Source of the DNA: Oscillatoriales cyanobacterium CG2_30_40_61
Lineage (GTDB): Bacteria; Cyanobacteriota; Cyanobacteriia; Cyanobacteriales; Microcoleaceae
DNA length: 60,266 bases
Reading direction: 5' to 3'
NCBI GenBank assembly: GCA_001873365.1
Contig: MNYZ01000005.1
Coordinates: forward strand, 1-60,266
In this document: positions 20,329-29,656 of the stretch, piece after piece
Position numbering within the stretch: the stretch's first letter is position 1
How the letters are laid out: each line of letters starts with the position of its first letter
Notes under the pieces: model-generated
Told to the model about the DNA's origin: nothing
The model's database searches: none
Seen by the model: the letters and a program-made list of their open reading frames with translations, nothing else
Made by a program: the position numbers and the translations under genes

Positions 20329-21726
20329 ATGTTTCCTTTTATTTCTCCATTGATTTTAGCAGAAATTATTACTATTCCTCCTCCAAATTCAGGGAAACGA
20401 TATATTACCCAAGCGCAAGAAATCCGGGTTTTACCTGGAAAATTAAATGAAATTCCGGTGTTTAATAGTAATAGTCCCGAAGTTGTTAAAGGCGAAGGAA
20501 TTTTATTATCTACCTTTCCTCAAACGGCTAAAAAATTCCCAAATGCCCATCTAAATGTTCCAATTAGTGGCGAGTTTGAGTTTTTTTCCCATCATATTGC
20601 TCGTCCGATTAATAAACAACAAACTTTATATCAAGGCGTATTAGTTTATAATCCCAGTGCTCGACCGGTGACTCTGAATATTCTCCAAGGGTTGAGTTAT
20701 GTGACCTCACCGGACGCGCCTTTTGTCGAACTCCCCTCACTGGTGGAAGACCCCCAGGGTCGGGTGTTTTCTGGGCCCGGGTCTAGGGTAGCCGGGGATA
20801 TGTTGCGGGGAAGACATCAACGCAGCTTTCCCGAACAAATAATGATTGGGCCCCAACAAACCCAAATATTGTTTAGTTTGCCGATTCCAACGGCGAGCGC
20901 CCGCTCAACCCTACTCCGATTACAAAGTAATGGCCCCGTACATTTAGCGAATTTAGTCCGGTTTAATCCCCCGGCAGGTTCTCCGATGATGCCCCCTATT
21001 CCGAGATTTCCTTTAACTCCTTTTTTAGCTCCACTTATCTCACTTTCTAACCCATGGCAGGATTTTTTAAATCTAGGAAAACTCGCCGAACCCCGAGATG
21101 TGATCCCAACTCCCGGGGAAAATGTCTATACCGGAGAAAAGGTTTATGGTCGTGTGGCTGGGGTATCTGTAGGGTCTGAATGGACTGGAACATTGGTAGA
21201 CCGTCCGGGGATGAATTATTTAACCATTCCCGATCGCGGATCTGCTTTTTCCTATCCTTTAAGTACGGTATCAACGGCAACACTAGGAACCCAACAGGTT
21301 CAAAGCGCACCTCTGTTAGCTCGTTATCCAGATACAGCTTTGCGCGCCCACGGCAATTATGGTGTCCGTTATAATCTCACTTTACCCCTATACAATCCTA
21401 CATCACAACCCCAAACGGTGAGTTTATCGATTCAAACTCCGTTTAAACAAAACGTAGCATCAAATCGATTAACCTTTATCGAACCGCCCCAGGGACAGGT
21501 ATTTTTCCGAGGGACGGTGCGACTGAGTTATGTTGATGATTTTGGACAAACCCAACAGCGTTATTTTCACCTCGTCCAACGTCAGGGACAGCAGGGGGAA
21601 GGGTTAGTCAGCTTAAATTTACCCGCCGGGGGCTCTCGTGGGGTAGGAGTAGAGTTGATTTATCCTCCCGACGCCACTCCGCCCCAAGTCTTAACGGTGA
21701 AAACCTTGGACATTCAGAGAAACTAA
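20329..21726 (+). CDS. DUF3370 domain protein
   Basis: The 465-residue protein fits the cyanobacterial DUF3370 family: QEIRVLPGKLNEIPVFNSNS, LLSTFPQTAKKFPNAHLN, TLYQGVLVYNPSARPVT, FSGPGSRVAGDMLRG and STLLRLQSNGPVHLANL. Predominantly beta structure, probably exported: the N-terminus MFPFISPLILAEI is short but signal-like. Function is unknown. The start ATG 20329 lacks a clear ribosome-binding site. Its end lies just before the second AGGACTTACGCA element. Confidence 0.82.
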   Translation: MFPFISPLILAEIITIPPPNSGKRYITQAQEIRVLPGKLNEIPVFNSNSPEVVKGEGILLSTFPQTAKKFPNAHLNVPISGEFEFFSHHIARPINKQQTLYQGVLVYNPSARPVTLNILQGLSYVTSPDAPFVELPSLVEDPQGRVFSGPGSRVAGDMLRGRHQRSFPEQIMIGPQQTQILFSLPIPTASARSTLLRLQSNGPVHLANLVRFNPPAGSPMMPPIPRFPLTPFLAPLISLSNPWQDFLNLGKLAEPRDVIPTPGENVYTGEKVYGRVAGVSVGSEWTGTLVDRPGMNYLTIPDRGSAFSYPLSTVSTATLGTQQVQSAPLLARYPDTALRAHGNYGVRYNLTLPLYNPTSQPQTVSLSIQTPFKQNVASNRLTFIEPPQGQVFFRGTVRLSYVDDFGQTQQRYFHLVQRQGQQGEGLVSLNLPAGGSRGVGVELIYPPDATPPQVLTVKTLDIQRN

Positions 21727-21729
21727 TTC

Positions 21730-21819
21730 AGGACTTACGCAAATTGGGGGATGTAACCCTAGATGTAGGGGTAATTCATGAATTACCCCTACTATTGATA
21801 GCGGTGATGCGTAAGTCCT
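21730..21819. mobile_element. MITE-like element with AGGACTTACGCA ends, copy 2
   Basis: Perfect 12-bp inverted termini AGGACTTACGCA (21730-21741) and TGCGTAAGTCCT (21808-21819). Inside is a perfect palindrome centred on ATTCATGAAT with arms GTAGGGGTA and TACCCCTAC (21765-21792). The interior differs from that of the element at 9841-9949. AATT lies on both sides, a possible target duplication. Confidence 0.75.
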
Positions 21820-21875
21820 GTAATTGAGAAATGCGGTAGCCAGAAGCCCAAGAAACCCGGTTTTTTTTGCCTAAA

Positions 21876-23027
21876 TTAATGGTTTAATACCCGTTTTAGA
21901 GCCGATAATAATAACAGCACATTTTCAGGACGGCTATTATATCCCATCAGTCCCACTCGCCAAACTTGACCGGCTAACTCTCCTAAACCATTGCCAATTT
22001 CAATATTATATTCGGTCAAAAGTTGACGGGAAATTGCTTTTCCATCCACCCCTTCAGGAATACGAACCGTTGTTAAAGTCGGTAAACGATAATCTTCATG
22101 AACATGACACACTAATCCTAACTCCTCTAACCCCTCCCATAACAATTTAGCATTAGTTAGATGACGATTCCAACTGGTTTCTAATCCTTCTTGGGCTAAA
22201 ATTATGAGTGCTTCTCGTAACCCATAATTCATATTAACCGGGGCGGTATGATGATAGACTCTATCCTGACCCCAATATTGGGAAAGTAGAGAAATATCTA
22301 AATACCAATTCGCCACTTTTTTCGGACGATTTTTTAAGATTTCAACGGCGCGAGGACTCATGGTAAACGGCCCCAAACCCGGAGGACAACCTAAGCCTTT
22401 CTGACTACAACTATAGGATAAATCCACACCCCAAGTATCTAAAAATAGAGGTACACCGCCTAAACTGGTGACGGTATCTACTAATAATAAACAATCAAAT
22501 TCTCGACACAATTGACCTAACCCTTCCAAGGGTTGACAGGCGCCTGTCGAGGTTTCCGCATGAACAATGGCTAAGACCTTGGGACGATGGGTTTCTAGCC
22601 CTTGCCGCAGTTCTTCCAAACTAAATACTCGCCCCCAGGGTTTGACTAATTTTCGCACATCCGCCCCATAACGGCCGGCCATATCCACTAACCGATGGCC
22701 AAAATACCCCATCACCCCGACTAAAACCACGTCCCCAGGTTCAACAATATTGGCTAGGGTCGCTTCCATGGCAGCGCTTCCCGTCCCACTCATGGGGATA
22801 GTCATGGGGTTATCAGTTTGCCAAGCATAGCGCAACAGGGTTTGTACCTCGTCCATCAGTTGCAGAAAATAGGGGTCGAGGTGTCCGATGGGGGACATCG
22901 CCAGCGCTTGTAATACCCGTGGGTTGGCATTAGATGGCCCTGGCCCTAACAACAGACGGGGAGGGACATTCAATTCCGGGGGAATGATGCGGTTTTTATC
23001 ACTAACGGCGGCAGGAACTATACTCAT
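21876..23027 (-). CDS. Class V aminotransferase (alanine/serine-glyoxylate aminotransferase-like)
   Basis: The 383-residue PLP enzyme has LLLGPGPSNANPRVLQALAM, the PLP phosphate pocket GTGSAAMEA, the cofactor Asp context LLVDTVTSLGG and the Schiff-base Lys in CSQKGLGCPPG near residue 210. These enzymes transaminate glyoxylate in photorespiration; the close phylogenetic class also contains the large subunit of a soluble hydrogenase, an old misannotation. Substrate specificity is not visible. Convergent with the DUF3370 gene. Confidence 0.88.
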   Translation of the reverse strand: MSIVPAAVSDKNRIIPPELNVPPRLLLGPGPSNANPRVLQALAMSPIGHLDPYFLQLMDEVQTLLRYAWQTDNPMTIPMSGTGSAAMEATLANIVEPGDVVLVGVMGYFGHRLVDMAGRYGADVRKLVKPWGRVFSLEELRQGLETHRPKVLAIVHAETSTGACQPLEGLGQLCREFDCLLLVDTVTSLGGVPLFLDTWGVDLSYSCSQKGLGCPPGLGPFTMSPRAVEILKNRPKKVANWYLDISLLSQYWGQDRVYHHTAPVNMNYGLREALIILAQEGLETSWNRHLTNAKLLWEGLEELGLVCHVHEDYRLPTLTTVRIPEGVDGKAISRQLLTEYNIEIGNGLGELAGQVWRVGLMGYNSRPENVLLLLSALKRVLNH

Positions 23028-23118
23028 AAAATCATGGTTTACTCAATACTATGATTTTGCTGTAAAATGACCGAAATTGACGTTAAGAAGATTGACATTT
23101 TTCTATTCAGGAAACCCG

Positions 23119-26100
23119 ATGCAAGTAACTAAAACCTTATTTCAAAATAAAATACTCAATAATGCTATCCGCAATTTTACCTTTCCTGATGATTTGCTAG
23201 ACCGTCATAATATTCTTCAAGGTTGGATTAATACCCTCAAAGAAGGAACTTTAGAAAAAGTCAAAGAAACGTCTTTACAGGGGGATTTTTTAAAAGACAT
23301 TTTTCAGGATATTTTAGGCTATCGGTCTGTAATTTCAGGAGAAGGAAAAACCTGGGAAATTCACGCCGAACAAACGATTTCTGATGGGGGTGGGTTTGCG
23401 GATGGTGCGTTAGGATTATTTACGGCTATTGAAGGCAAACTACAGGGTAAAATTATTGCACCTATTGAATTAAAAAGTGCTAAAAACGATTTAGATCGAC
23501 CTGCACCCGGACGCAAACTTTCTGCGGTTGAACAGGGTTGGCAATATGCGAATTATACGGAAAATTGTCGTTGGGTGATTGTATCTAATTATCGAGAATT
23601 ACGTCTTTATCAACTTAGCAAGACTCCGGCTTATTTTGAACGTTTTTTATTAACTGAATTGGAAGCTATCGCAAATTTTAAAAAGCTATATTATTTACTC
23701 TGTCGGACTAATTTTCTACCCAAAACCGGACAACAACAATCGGTTATTGATCGATTATTAGCTGATTCCGATACCGCCCAAGAAGAAATTACAGAACAAC
23801 TCTATCAAGATTATCATAATGTACGGATTAATCTCGTTAATCATTTTCGTTTCACCGGGCCGAAAAATCTCCCAAATCGAGATAATGTTTTAATTGAAAA
23901 AGCTCAAAAAACCTTAGATAGAATCTTGTTTTTAGCCTTTTGTCAAGATCGAGGGTTATTACCGAAAAATACCCTCAATAATGCTCATGATCACAAAGAT
24001 CCTTATAATCCTAGATTCATTTGGGATAATTATAAATCAGTATTTTCTTGGGTTGATAAAGGGAATGAAGATCCGCCAATTCCGGGTTATAATGGAGGTT
24101 TATTTGAACATGATCCGTTATTAGATGAACAATTAACGGTTACTGACCCTCTGTGTACACAACTCAAAAATTTAACTAAATATGACTTTGAAACTGAGGT
24201 TTCTGTTGATATTTTAGGGCATATTTTTGAACAATCAATTACGGATTTAGAAGCATTAAAAGCTAAAACTCAAACCCAAGAATTTAATCCCAAATCAGGG
24301 AAACGTAAAACCCAAGGAATTTTTTATACTCCGGCGTTTATTACTCAATATATTGTGCAGGTAGCGTTGGGTGGTTATCTCAAACAAAAAGAAGATGAAT
24401 TGCGCGATCGCTTTCAATTAAATATTACCACAAAAACCAACAAAAAGCAAGAAAAACAGGCAGAAATTCAATTTTGGCAAACCTATCGAGATCAAGTTTT
24501 AAAACAAACCAAAGTTTGTGATCCCGCTTGCGGTTCCGGGGCATTTTTAATCGCGGCTTTTGATTATTTATTCCAAGACTATCAACGAGTCAATCAAGCC
24601 TTATCTTCCCTGATCACAACACCAGAAACAGAGTTAGAACGTTTAGATACAATGATTTTAACTCAAAACTTATATGGGGTTGATTTATCGGCGGAGTCGG
24701 TCGAAATTACTAAATTATCCCTGTGGTTAAAAACGGCTGAATCTGGAAAATTCTTAACGGATTTAGATGATAATATTAAACAAGGTAATTCTATTATTGC
24801 TGATCCTGAATTTACCGATAAACCCTTTAACTGGGAAACAGAATTTCCTGAAGTTTTCACAACGGGGGGTTTTGATGTGGTGATTGGAAATCCTCCCTAT
24901 GTGCGACAAGAATTATTATCCCCCATTAAACCCTATTTAAAACAGCATTATCAATCCTATAATGGGGTGGCTGATTTATACGCTTATTTCTATGAAAAAG
25001 GGTTAAATATCCTCAAACCTGCTGGGAAGTTATCTTATATTGTTACTAATAAATGGTTAAAAGCGGGTTATGGTGAACCCTTGCGACGGTTTTTTATTGA
25101 AAATAGCACCTTTGAGCAAATTATTGATTTTGGACACGCCCCAATTTTTGAGGATGCAGATACTTTTCCCTGTATTATATCCGTTTATAAATCGTCTCCG
25201 TCTCCAACTGAAACCCCTGAACTGGAAACCTCTATTCCTTCTGAATTTAATGTTAAACTCTGTCCAGTTCCCAGGGAAAAATTAGCTAATATTAATTTAA
25301 CTCAATATGTCCAAAATGAAGGTTATGATGTTGCTTGGTCAAGGTTTACGGCTGAATCTTGGAGTTTAGAGCGTCCTGACGTTGAGGAGTTAATGAAAAA
25401 AATTCAGCGTGTAGGAATTCCTCTCCAAGATTTCGCCGGGGTTAAACCGTTATATGGAATTAAAACCGGATTAAATGAGGCTTTTTTAATTGATGAGGAA
25501 ACTAAAAATAAAATTATTCAAGCTGACCCAAAATCCGCCGAAATTATTAAACCTTTACTCCGAGGTCAGGATATTAAACGGTGGTATTCTAAATCAGAAA
25601 ATTTATGGATAATTTTTACTAGACGAGGGTTAGAAATTGATGATTATCCTGCTATTAAAAATCATCTCAATTCCTATCGCCAAAAATTAGAATCTTGTCC
25701 CAAAAATTGGAATAAAAACCAAGATGGTGAATGGTTAGGACGGAAAGCGGGTCATTATCAATGGTATGAAATTCAGGATGCAGTAGATTATTGGGAAATT
25801 TTGGAACAACCCAAAATCCTTTATCAAGAAATTAACACATATCCAGCTTATACAATAGATACGAACAATTACTATGTCAATAATAAAGTTTTTATTTTAC
25901 CGAAAGCAGATTTTTATATTTGCGGTTGTCTTAACTCGCCTTTAGGTTGGTGGATAGCCCATCAATTATTCCCCAAAATGATAGGAGATTCTGTTACACC
26001 CCGTGGAGATTTAATGATTAATTTCCCTATCGGAGAACCTACAGATCAAATTCGTAATGAAGTTGAATCAATTGTTACCCGATTAATTGAGATCACAAAA

Positions 26101-26460
26101 ACTAATCAAACCGCTAATAATGATGTTTTAACCTGGCTACAAATTCAATATAAAGTTAAAAATATTACTCGAAAATTAGAAAACTTTGCCGATCTCAATT
26201 TTGAAGAATTAATCGAAGAAGTGATCAAACAATTACCAAAAAGTAAATCATCCGACCCCTTGGGAGTCAAAGGGTTAAAATCTATTCGAGAAGCCTATAA
26301 CGAATATGTACCCGAAATTCAAACTCGTAAACAAGAAGCCTTAAAATTAGAACAGCGTTTATCAGATTTAGTCAATCAAGCCTATCAATTAACACCAGAA
26401 GAAATCGAATTAATGTGGAAAACAGCACCCCCTAGAATGCCATTTTATCGCTCAGTTTAA
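23119..26460 (+). CDS. Single-chain restriction-methylation enzyme (type IIG-like, Eco57I family)
   Basis: The 1113-residue protein carries an N-terminal nuclease-like region (PIELKSAKNDLD near residue 115, an ExK-type motif preceded by FADGALGL), a gamma-class N6-adenine methyltransferase core with motif I DPACGSGAF (about 468) and motif IV NPPYVRQE (about 591), and a C-terminal target-recognition part (about 780-1000). ATG 23119 follows AGGAAA; an upstream in-frame start at 23077 is less likely. The layout is that of type IIG enzymes that cut and methylate alone. No separate endonuclease, specificity or BREX gene adjoins it. Confidence 0.85.
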   Translation: MQVTKTLFQNKILNNAIRNFTFPDDLLDRHNILQGWINTLKEGTLEKVKETSLQGDFLKDIFQDILGYRSVISGEGKTWEIHAEQTISDGGGFADGALGLFTAIEGKLQGKIIAPIELKSAKNDLDRPAPGRKLSAVEQGWQYANYTENCRWVIVSNYRELRLYQLSKTPAYFERFLLTELEAIANFKKLYYLLCRTNFLPKTGQQQSVIDRLLADSDTAQEEITEQLYQDYHNVRINLVNHFRFTGPKNLPNRDNVLIEKAQKTLDRILFLAFCQDRGLLPKNTLNNAHDHKDPYNPRFIWDNYKSVFSWVDKGNEDPPIPGYNGGLFEHDPLLDEQLTVTDPLCTQLKNLTKYDFETEVSVDILGHIFEQSITDLEALKAKTQTQEFNPKSGKRKTQGIFYTPAFITQYIVQVALGGYLKQKEDELRDRFQLNITTKTNKKQEKQAEIQFWQTYRDQVLKQTKVCDPACGSGAFLIAAFDYLFQDYQRVNQALSSLITTPETELERLDTMILTQNLYGVDLSAESVEITKLSLWLKTAESGKFLTDLDDNIKQGNSIIADPEFTDKPFNWETEFPEVFTTGGFDVVIGNPPYVRQELLSPIKPYLKQHYQSYNGVADLYAYFYEKGLNILKPAGKLSYIVTNKWLKAGYGEPLRRFFIENSTFEQIIDFGHAPIFEDADTFPCIISVYKSSPSPTETPELETSIPSEFNVKLCPVPREKLANINLTQYVQNEGYDVAWSRFTAESWSLERPDVEELMKKIQRVGIPLQDFAGVKPLYGIKTGLNEAFLIDEETKNKIIQADPKSAEIIKPLLRGQDIKRWYSKSENLWIIFTRRGLEIDDYPAIKNHLNSYRQKLESCPKNWNKNQDGEWLGRKAGHYQWYEIQDAVDYWEILEQPKILYQEINTYPAYTIDTNNYYVNNKVFILPKADFYICGCLNSPLGWWIAHQLFPKMIGDSVTPRGDLMINFPIGEPTDQIRNEVESIVTRLIEITKTNQTANNDVLTWLQIQYKVKNITRKLENFADLNFEELIEEVIKQLPKSKSSDPLGVKGLKSIREAYNEYVPEIQTRKQEALKLEQRLSDLVNQAYQLTPEEIELMWKTAPPRMPFYRSV

Positions 26461-26498
26461 GTTGAAAAGGAAATCGCCTACTATGGGTTATAAAGATA

Positions 26499-26513
26499 AG
26501 AAACCCGGTTTCT
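26499..26513. repeat. AGAAACCCGGTTTCT palindrome
   Basis: Perfect 15-bp palindrome 39 bp after the methylase stop. Degenerate relatives follow at about 26579 (GAGAAACCAGGTTTTT) and 26630 (AGAAACACGGTTTCT), and the same core is found inside the 9841 element and near 21850. Confidence 0.6.
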
Positions 26514-26539
26514 GTTCTGGGGATTTTCTACATATCATT

Positions 26540-26562
26540 GTAGTAAGCCCTTCAGGGCTTAG
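26540..26562. repeat. GTAGTAAGCCC palindromic repeat, copy 2
   Basis: GTAGTAAGCCC-TTCA-GGGCTTAG; the right arm is degenerate after TTAG. Located between the methylase and galE. Confidence 0.7.
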
Positions 26563-26677
26563 TCCTAGTCATCCCATTGAGAAACCAGGTTTTTGAGATA
26601 GTTTTTATTAAAGATAGACATATTTTGTTAGAAACACGGTTTCTGATCCTATTGAAAATTTATAAGTGTTAGAAAGA

Positions 26678-26698
26678 AAGCCCTGAAGGGCTTACTAC
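26678..26698. repeat. GTAGTAAGCCC palindromic repeat, copy 3 (right half)
   Basis: AAAGCCC-TGAA-GGGCTTACTAC, ending 3 bp before the galE stop codon. Together with copy 2 it forms a larger inverted arrangement across 26540-26698. Confidence 0.7.
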
Positions 26699-26700
26699 GG

Positions 26701-27699
26701 TTAGGTGTGGCGTTTTTGATGCCAATTCCAAGCGTGGGTGATAATATTTTGAATATCGGGATATTCAGGATTCCAACCTAATATTGATCGGGCTTTTTCT
26801 CCACTTCCAACTAAACTTGGTGGATCTCCGGGGCGGCGATCGCATTCAATTACTTTAATCTCTTTTCCTGTAATTTCTCTAGCGGTTTCTATCACCTCTT
26901 TAACAGAAAATCCTTTCCCATTTCCCAAATTAAATACATTGGTTTCTCCACCATTCAATAAATATTCTAACCCTAAAATATGGGCGGTTGCTAAATCAGT
27001 AACGTGAATATAATCCCGAATACAAGTGCCGTCGGGTGTGGGATAATCAGTCCCAAAAATAGAAATAGAATCTCGTTTTCCTAATGCTGCTAATAACGTT
27101 AAGGGAATTAAATGGGTTTCGGGATTATGATCTTCTCCTAATAACCCCTCTGGGTCGGCTCCGGCGGCGTTAAAATAACGGAAACGTACCGATTTAAAAT
27201 CATAGGCGACATCAAAATCTGATAGAATTCTTTCCACCATTAATTTAGTCACCCCATAGGGATTAATCGGATTTTGGGGATGATCTTCAGGAATAGGAAC
27301 AATATCAGGAACCCCGTAGGTGGCGCAGGTTGAGGAAAACACAAACTTATTAATTCCCGCCTCCTTCATTGCTTCCAATAACGTTAAAGTTCCTACCACA
27401 TTATTGCGATAATATTTATCAGGATTGGTAACAGATTCCCCCACATAAGCATAAGCAGAAAAGTGCATCACCGCATCAATTTTACGACTAGAAAATAACT
27501 GATCGAGCAACGGACGATCATTAGTATCCCCAATAATTAACTCCGTTTTTAAGACCGTTTCCACTAAGTCTTGATGTCCATAAACTAAATTATCCAGAAT
27601 AATCACATCATAGCCCGAACGTTGCAGCGCTAGAACCGCATGGGAACCAATATAACCCGCTCCACCAGTAACTAAAATAGTCGTTTTATCTTCAGACAT
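26701..27699 (-). CDS. galE: UDP-glucose 4-epimerase
   Basis: GalE interconverts UDP-glucose and UDP-galactose. The 332-residue extended SDR protein has TGGAGYIGSH (residues 11-20), FSSTCATYG (about 122-130) with the active-site Ser/Thr, NPYGVTK (about 146) with the catalytic Tyr and Lys, and RYFNAAGADPEG and RDYIHVTDLA typical of GalE. It precedes a zinc-ribbon gene and a glycosyltransferase on the same strand, suggesting surface polysaccharide synthesis. Confidence 0.93.
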   Translation of the reverse strand: MSEDKTTILVTGGAGYIGSHAVLALQRSGYDVIILDNLVYGHQDLVETVLKTELIIGDTNDRPLLDQLFSSRKIDAVMHFSAYAYVGESVTNPDKYYRNNVVGTLTLLEAMKEAGINKFVFSSTCATYGVPDIVPIPEDHPQNPINPYGVTKLMVERILSDFDVAYDFKSVRFRYFNAAGADPEGLLGEDHNPETHLIPLTLLAALGKRDSISIFGTDYPTPDGTCIRDYIHVTDLATAHILGLEYLLNGGETNVFNLGNGKGFSVKEVIETAREITGKEIKVIECDRRPGDPPSLVGSGEKARSILGWNPEYPDIQNIITHAWNWHQKRHT

Positions 27700-27736
27700 G
27701 AATTTATGCTCCTTGGTTTAATTAAATAAATTTAAG

Positions 27737-28117
27737 TTAATCTTCTAATTGTTGAACTGACACATCAACCGCTTGCACATCAATAGTTCCTGGGGGGGTT
27801 AACCGAATAAAATGCCCCTGTTCAATTTTTAACGGTTCTCCACAATTAGGACATTGAAATTGAGTGTTATTAAAAGCAGGAAATTCATGGCTACAAACCG
27901 GACATTGATCTTGAATTAAATTGCGTTTTAACCACCACTGGACACCCAAAATTACCAAAATCGGAGTAATCGCAATTACCGCAATTAAAATCAGAACGCC
28001 CTTGACTAACCAACCCAAACCAATAGAGATTAAAATGCCAATTACAGCTAAAGTAACCAGCCAGTTACTCAAACCGGACAGTCGGATTTGTAGAGTTTTG
28101 AACCGCTCTTGGTTCAC
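27737..28117 (-). CDS. Small membrane protein with zinc ribbon
   Basis: Two membrane segments (about residues 17-60) precede a C-terminal zinc ribbon with CPVC (Cys72, Cys75) and CPNC (Cys89, Cys92). The last 30 residues are acidic. I do not recognise a family name. It lies 37 bp before galE on the same strand and may be cotranscribed. Confidence 0.65.
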   Translation of the reverse strand: MNQERFKTLQIRLSGLSNWLVTLAVIGILISIGLGWLVKGVLILIAVIAITPILVILGVQWWLKRNLIQDQCPVCSHEFPAFNNTQFQCPNCGEPLKIEQGHFIRLTPPGTIDVQAVDVSVQQLED

Positions 28118-28234
28118 AGCTATCTCCTTAATTATTCAAGCCAGATTTAATCTGATGGAACCCTTAAAAATTTGAACTTTGATATTGTAATTTCTATGAT
28201 ATTATAGCAACCAGCAGGTTAATATTCACAACTT

Positions 28235-28260
28235 CTTTGTGTCTTCGTGTCTTTGTGGTT
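28235..28260 (+). repeat. Direct repeat CTTTGTGTCTTCGTGTCTTT, copy 1
   Basis: 26 bp identical to 29489-29514. The pair brackets the glycosyltransferase gene. Confidence 0.75.
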
Positions 28261-28281
28261 CAATCAAGCTTGCCCCCGGTT

Positions 28282-29424
28282 TTAATCCAGCAACTCCTGG
28301 ACTCGGCCCTCAAAGGCGGGTTTTCCGAAATGGGCCAAACATTGCTCCCTTAACCAAGCCCCATTACAGCGTTGATCTTCACCCTTGAGCAGTTGAATAC
28401 AAGCCTCTGCAACCGCCTCTACATTGCGGTGAGGCACTTGCCAGCCCAATTTGCCATCCTGCAAGGGATCGGCCGAACCATCGCTATCCCCAGCAATAAC
28501 GGGTTTCTCGCAGGCCATCGCCTCTAAATAAACAATCCCAAACCCTTCTTGAGAGGGCATGACATAACCATCACAAACCCGATAATGATCGACTAATTCC
28601 TCAGTGGGAACAAATCCGGCAAAAATGACGCGATCGCTCACCCCCAAATCCTGCGCCAACTGTTGTAATCTGGGTTGATCATCCCCCCGACCAATAACTA
28701 AATATTTAACATCGGGAAAAACTTGGGCAATTTGAGAAAGGGCGCGAATGGTGACATCAACTCCCTTATAGGGGTCGCCTTTCCACAGACGAGCCACCGT
28801 CATTAATACCCGGGCATCCTGTAAATTATAGCGTTGGATTAATTCCTGGGGTTTAGGGCCAGGAGTAAATTTTTCCCCATCCACCATACAGGGTAACATT
28901 TGAAACCGATCAGGATTTAACTGATTAGCAGCACAGGCTTGATCCCGACTATAACGACTAATTGTCCAAATTTGATCAGCATTTTGTAGAGCTTTTTGAT
29001 ATTTTTGCGGCAGGGTTTCCCAGACTTCTTTACCATAGGTTAATACGGCGTAAGGAATACCCAAAGGTTGACAGATAGTTTGTACCAAATGGGCTAAATT
29101 AATATGACCACATAACACCCGTCGCGGTCGAGATTGGATTAAATTAGTTAGTAAAGCTATTGCTAATTTAATCCTTCCCCAGACAGGATTTTGGGATTTA
29201 AAATACTCAAATTGAAACGAACTGGATGGAGTTTCCAAAGGGTTAGGACATCCCGGGTAATCCCGTAAAATTAAAACGTGACTATCCGGGTTAATATTAA
29301 TATTTTGGCAAGCATCTAAAATATCCTTAACATAGGATTGAATCCCACCTTCACAGGAAAAAACAGCTAAAAAGCACCAAAGTAAACGATTTTGATCTAA
29401 ATTTGGGTGTTTTTTTAATAACAT
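28282..29424 (-). CDS. Glycosyltransferase family 4
   Basis: A 380-residue GT-B fold enzyme: N-terminal acceptor domain (EGGIQSYVKDIL, the glycine-rich loop), LMTVARLWKGDPYKGVDV at the start of the nucleotide-sugar domain, and the E-x7-E motif in QEGFGIVYLEAMA near residue 300. It should transfer a sugar from a nucleotide donor to a glycan or lipid acceptor at the cytoplasmic face. Donor and acceptor are unknown. No signal peptide. Confidence 0.88.
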   Translation of the reverse strand: MLLKKHPNLDQNRLLWCFLAVFSCEGGIQSYVKDILDACQNININPDSHVLILRDYPGCPNPLETPSSSFQFEYFKSQNPVWGRIKLAIALLTNLIQSRPRRVLCGHINLAHLVQTICQPLGIPYAVLTYGKEVWETLPQKYQKALQNADQIWTISRYSRDQACAANQLNPDRFQMLPCMVDGEKFTPGPKPQELIQRYNLQDARVLMTVARLWKGDPYKGVDVTIRALSQIAQVFPDVKYLVIGRGDDQPRLQQLAQDLGVSDRVIFAGFVPTEELVDHYRVCDGYVMPSQEGFGIVYLEAMACEKPVIAGDSDGSADPLQDGKLGWQVPHRNVEAVAEACIQLLKGEDQRCNGAWLREQCLAHFGKPAFEGRVQELLD

Positions 29425-29488
29425 AACTAGGGTTCAAAGATATATTGTTCTAGGCACAAAAAATCAGCAGCGAGCGTGTTTACAAATT

Positions 29489-29514
29489 CTTTGTGTCTTC
29501 GTGTCTTTGTGGTT
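29489..29514 (+). repeat. Direct repeat CTTTGTGTCTTCGTGTCTTT, copy 2
   Basis: 26 bp identical to 28235-28260, upstream of the glycosyltransferase start. Each copy is followed by AAT plus GCTTG within 20 bp, so the homology extends a little further. Confidence 0.75.
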
Positions 29515-29557
29515 AAATTAGGCTTGACCCTTCCCTTTTCAAGACTTCTATTCCCAT

Positions 29558-29626
29558 AAAAAAAGATACCTGTGATGCTCCCAGACCTAGCCTAACACGC
29601 TATCCCCGGTCAACCTCACAGGTATC
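29558..29626 (-). terminator. petD terminator
   Basis: On the minus strand GATACCTGTGA (29626-29616) and TCACAGGTATC (29575-29565) pair perfectly over 11 bp around a 40-base loop, then seven Ts (29564-29558). It lies 31 bp after the petD stop codon. Confidence 0.78.
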
Positions 29627-29656
29627 ATATCATCAAAAATTTTCAGAGAATGTCGT

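Noticed and set aside
23119-26460. BREX PglX methylase
   Set aside because: No brxA/B/C, pglZ or brxL genes nearby, and an N-terminal nuclease-like motif fits type IIG better.
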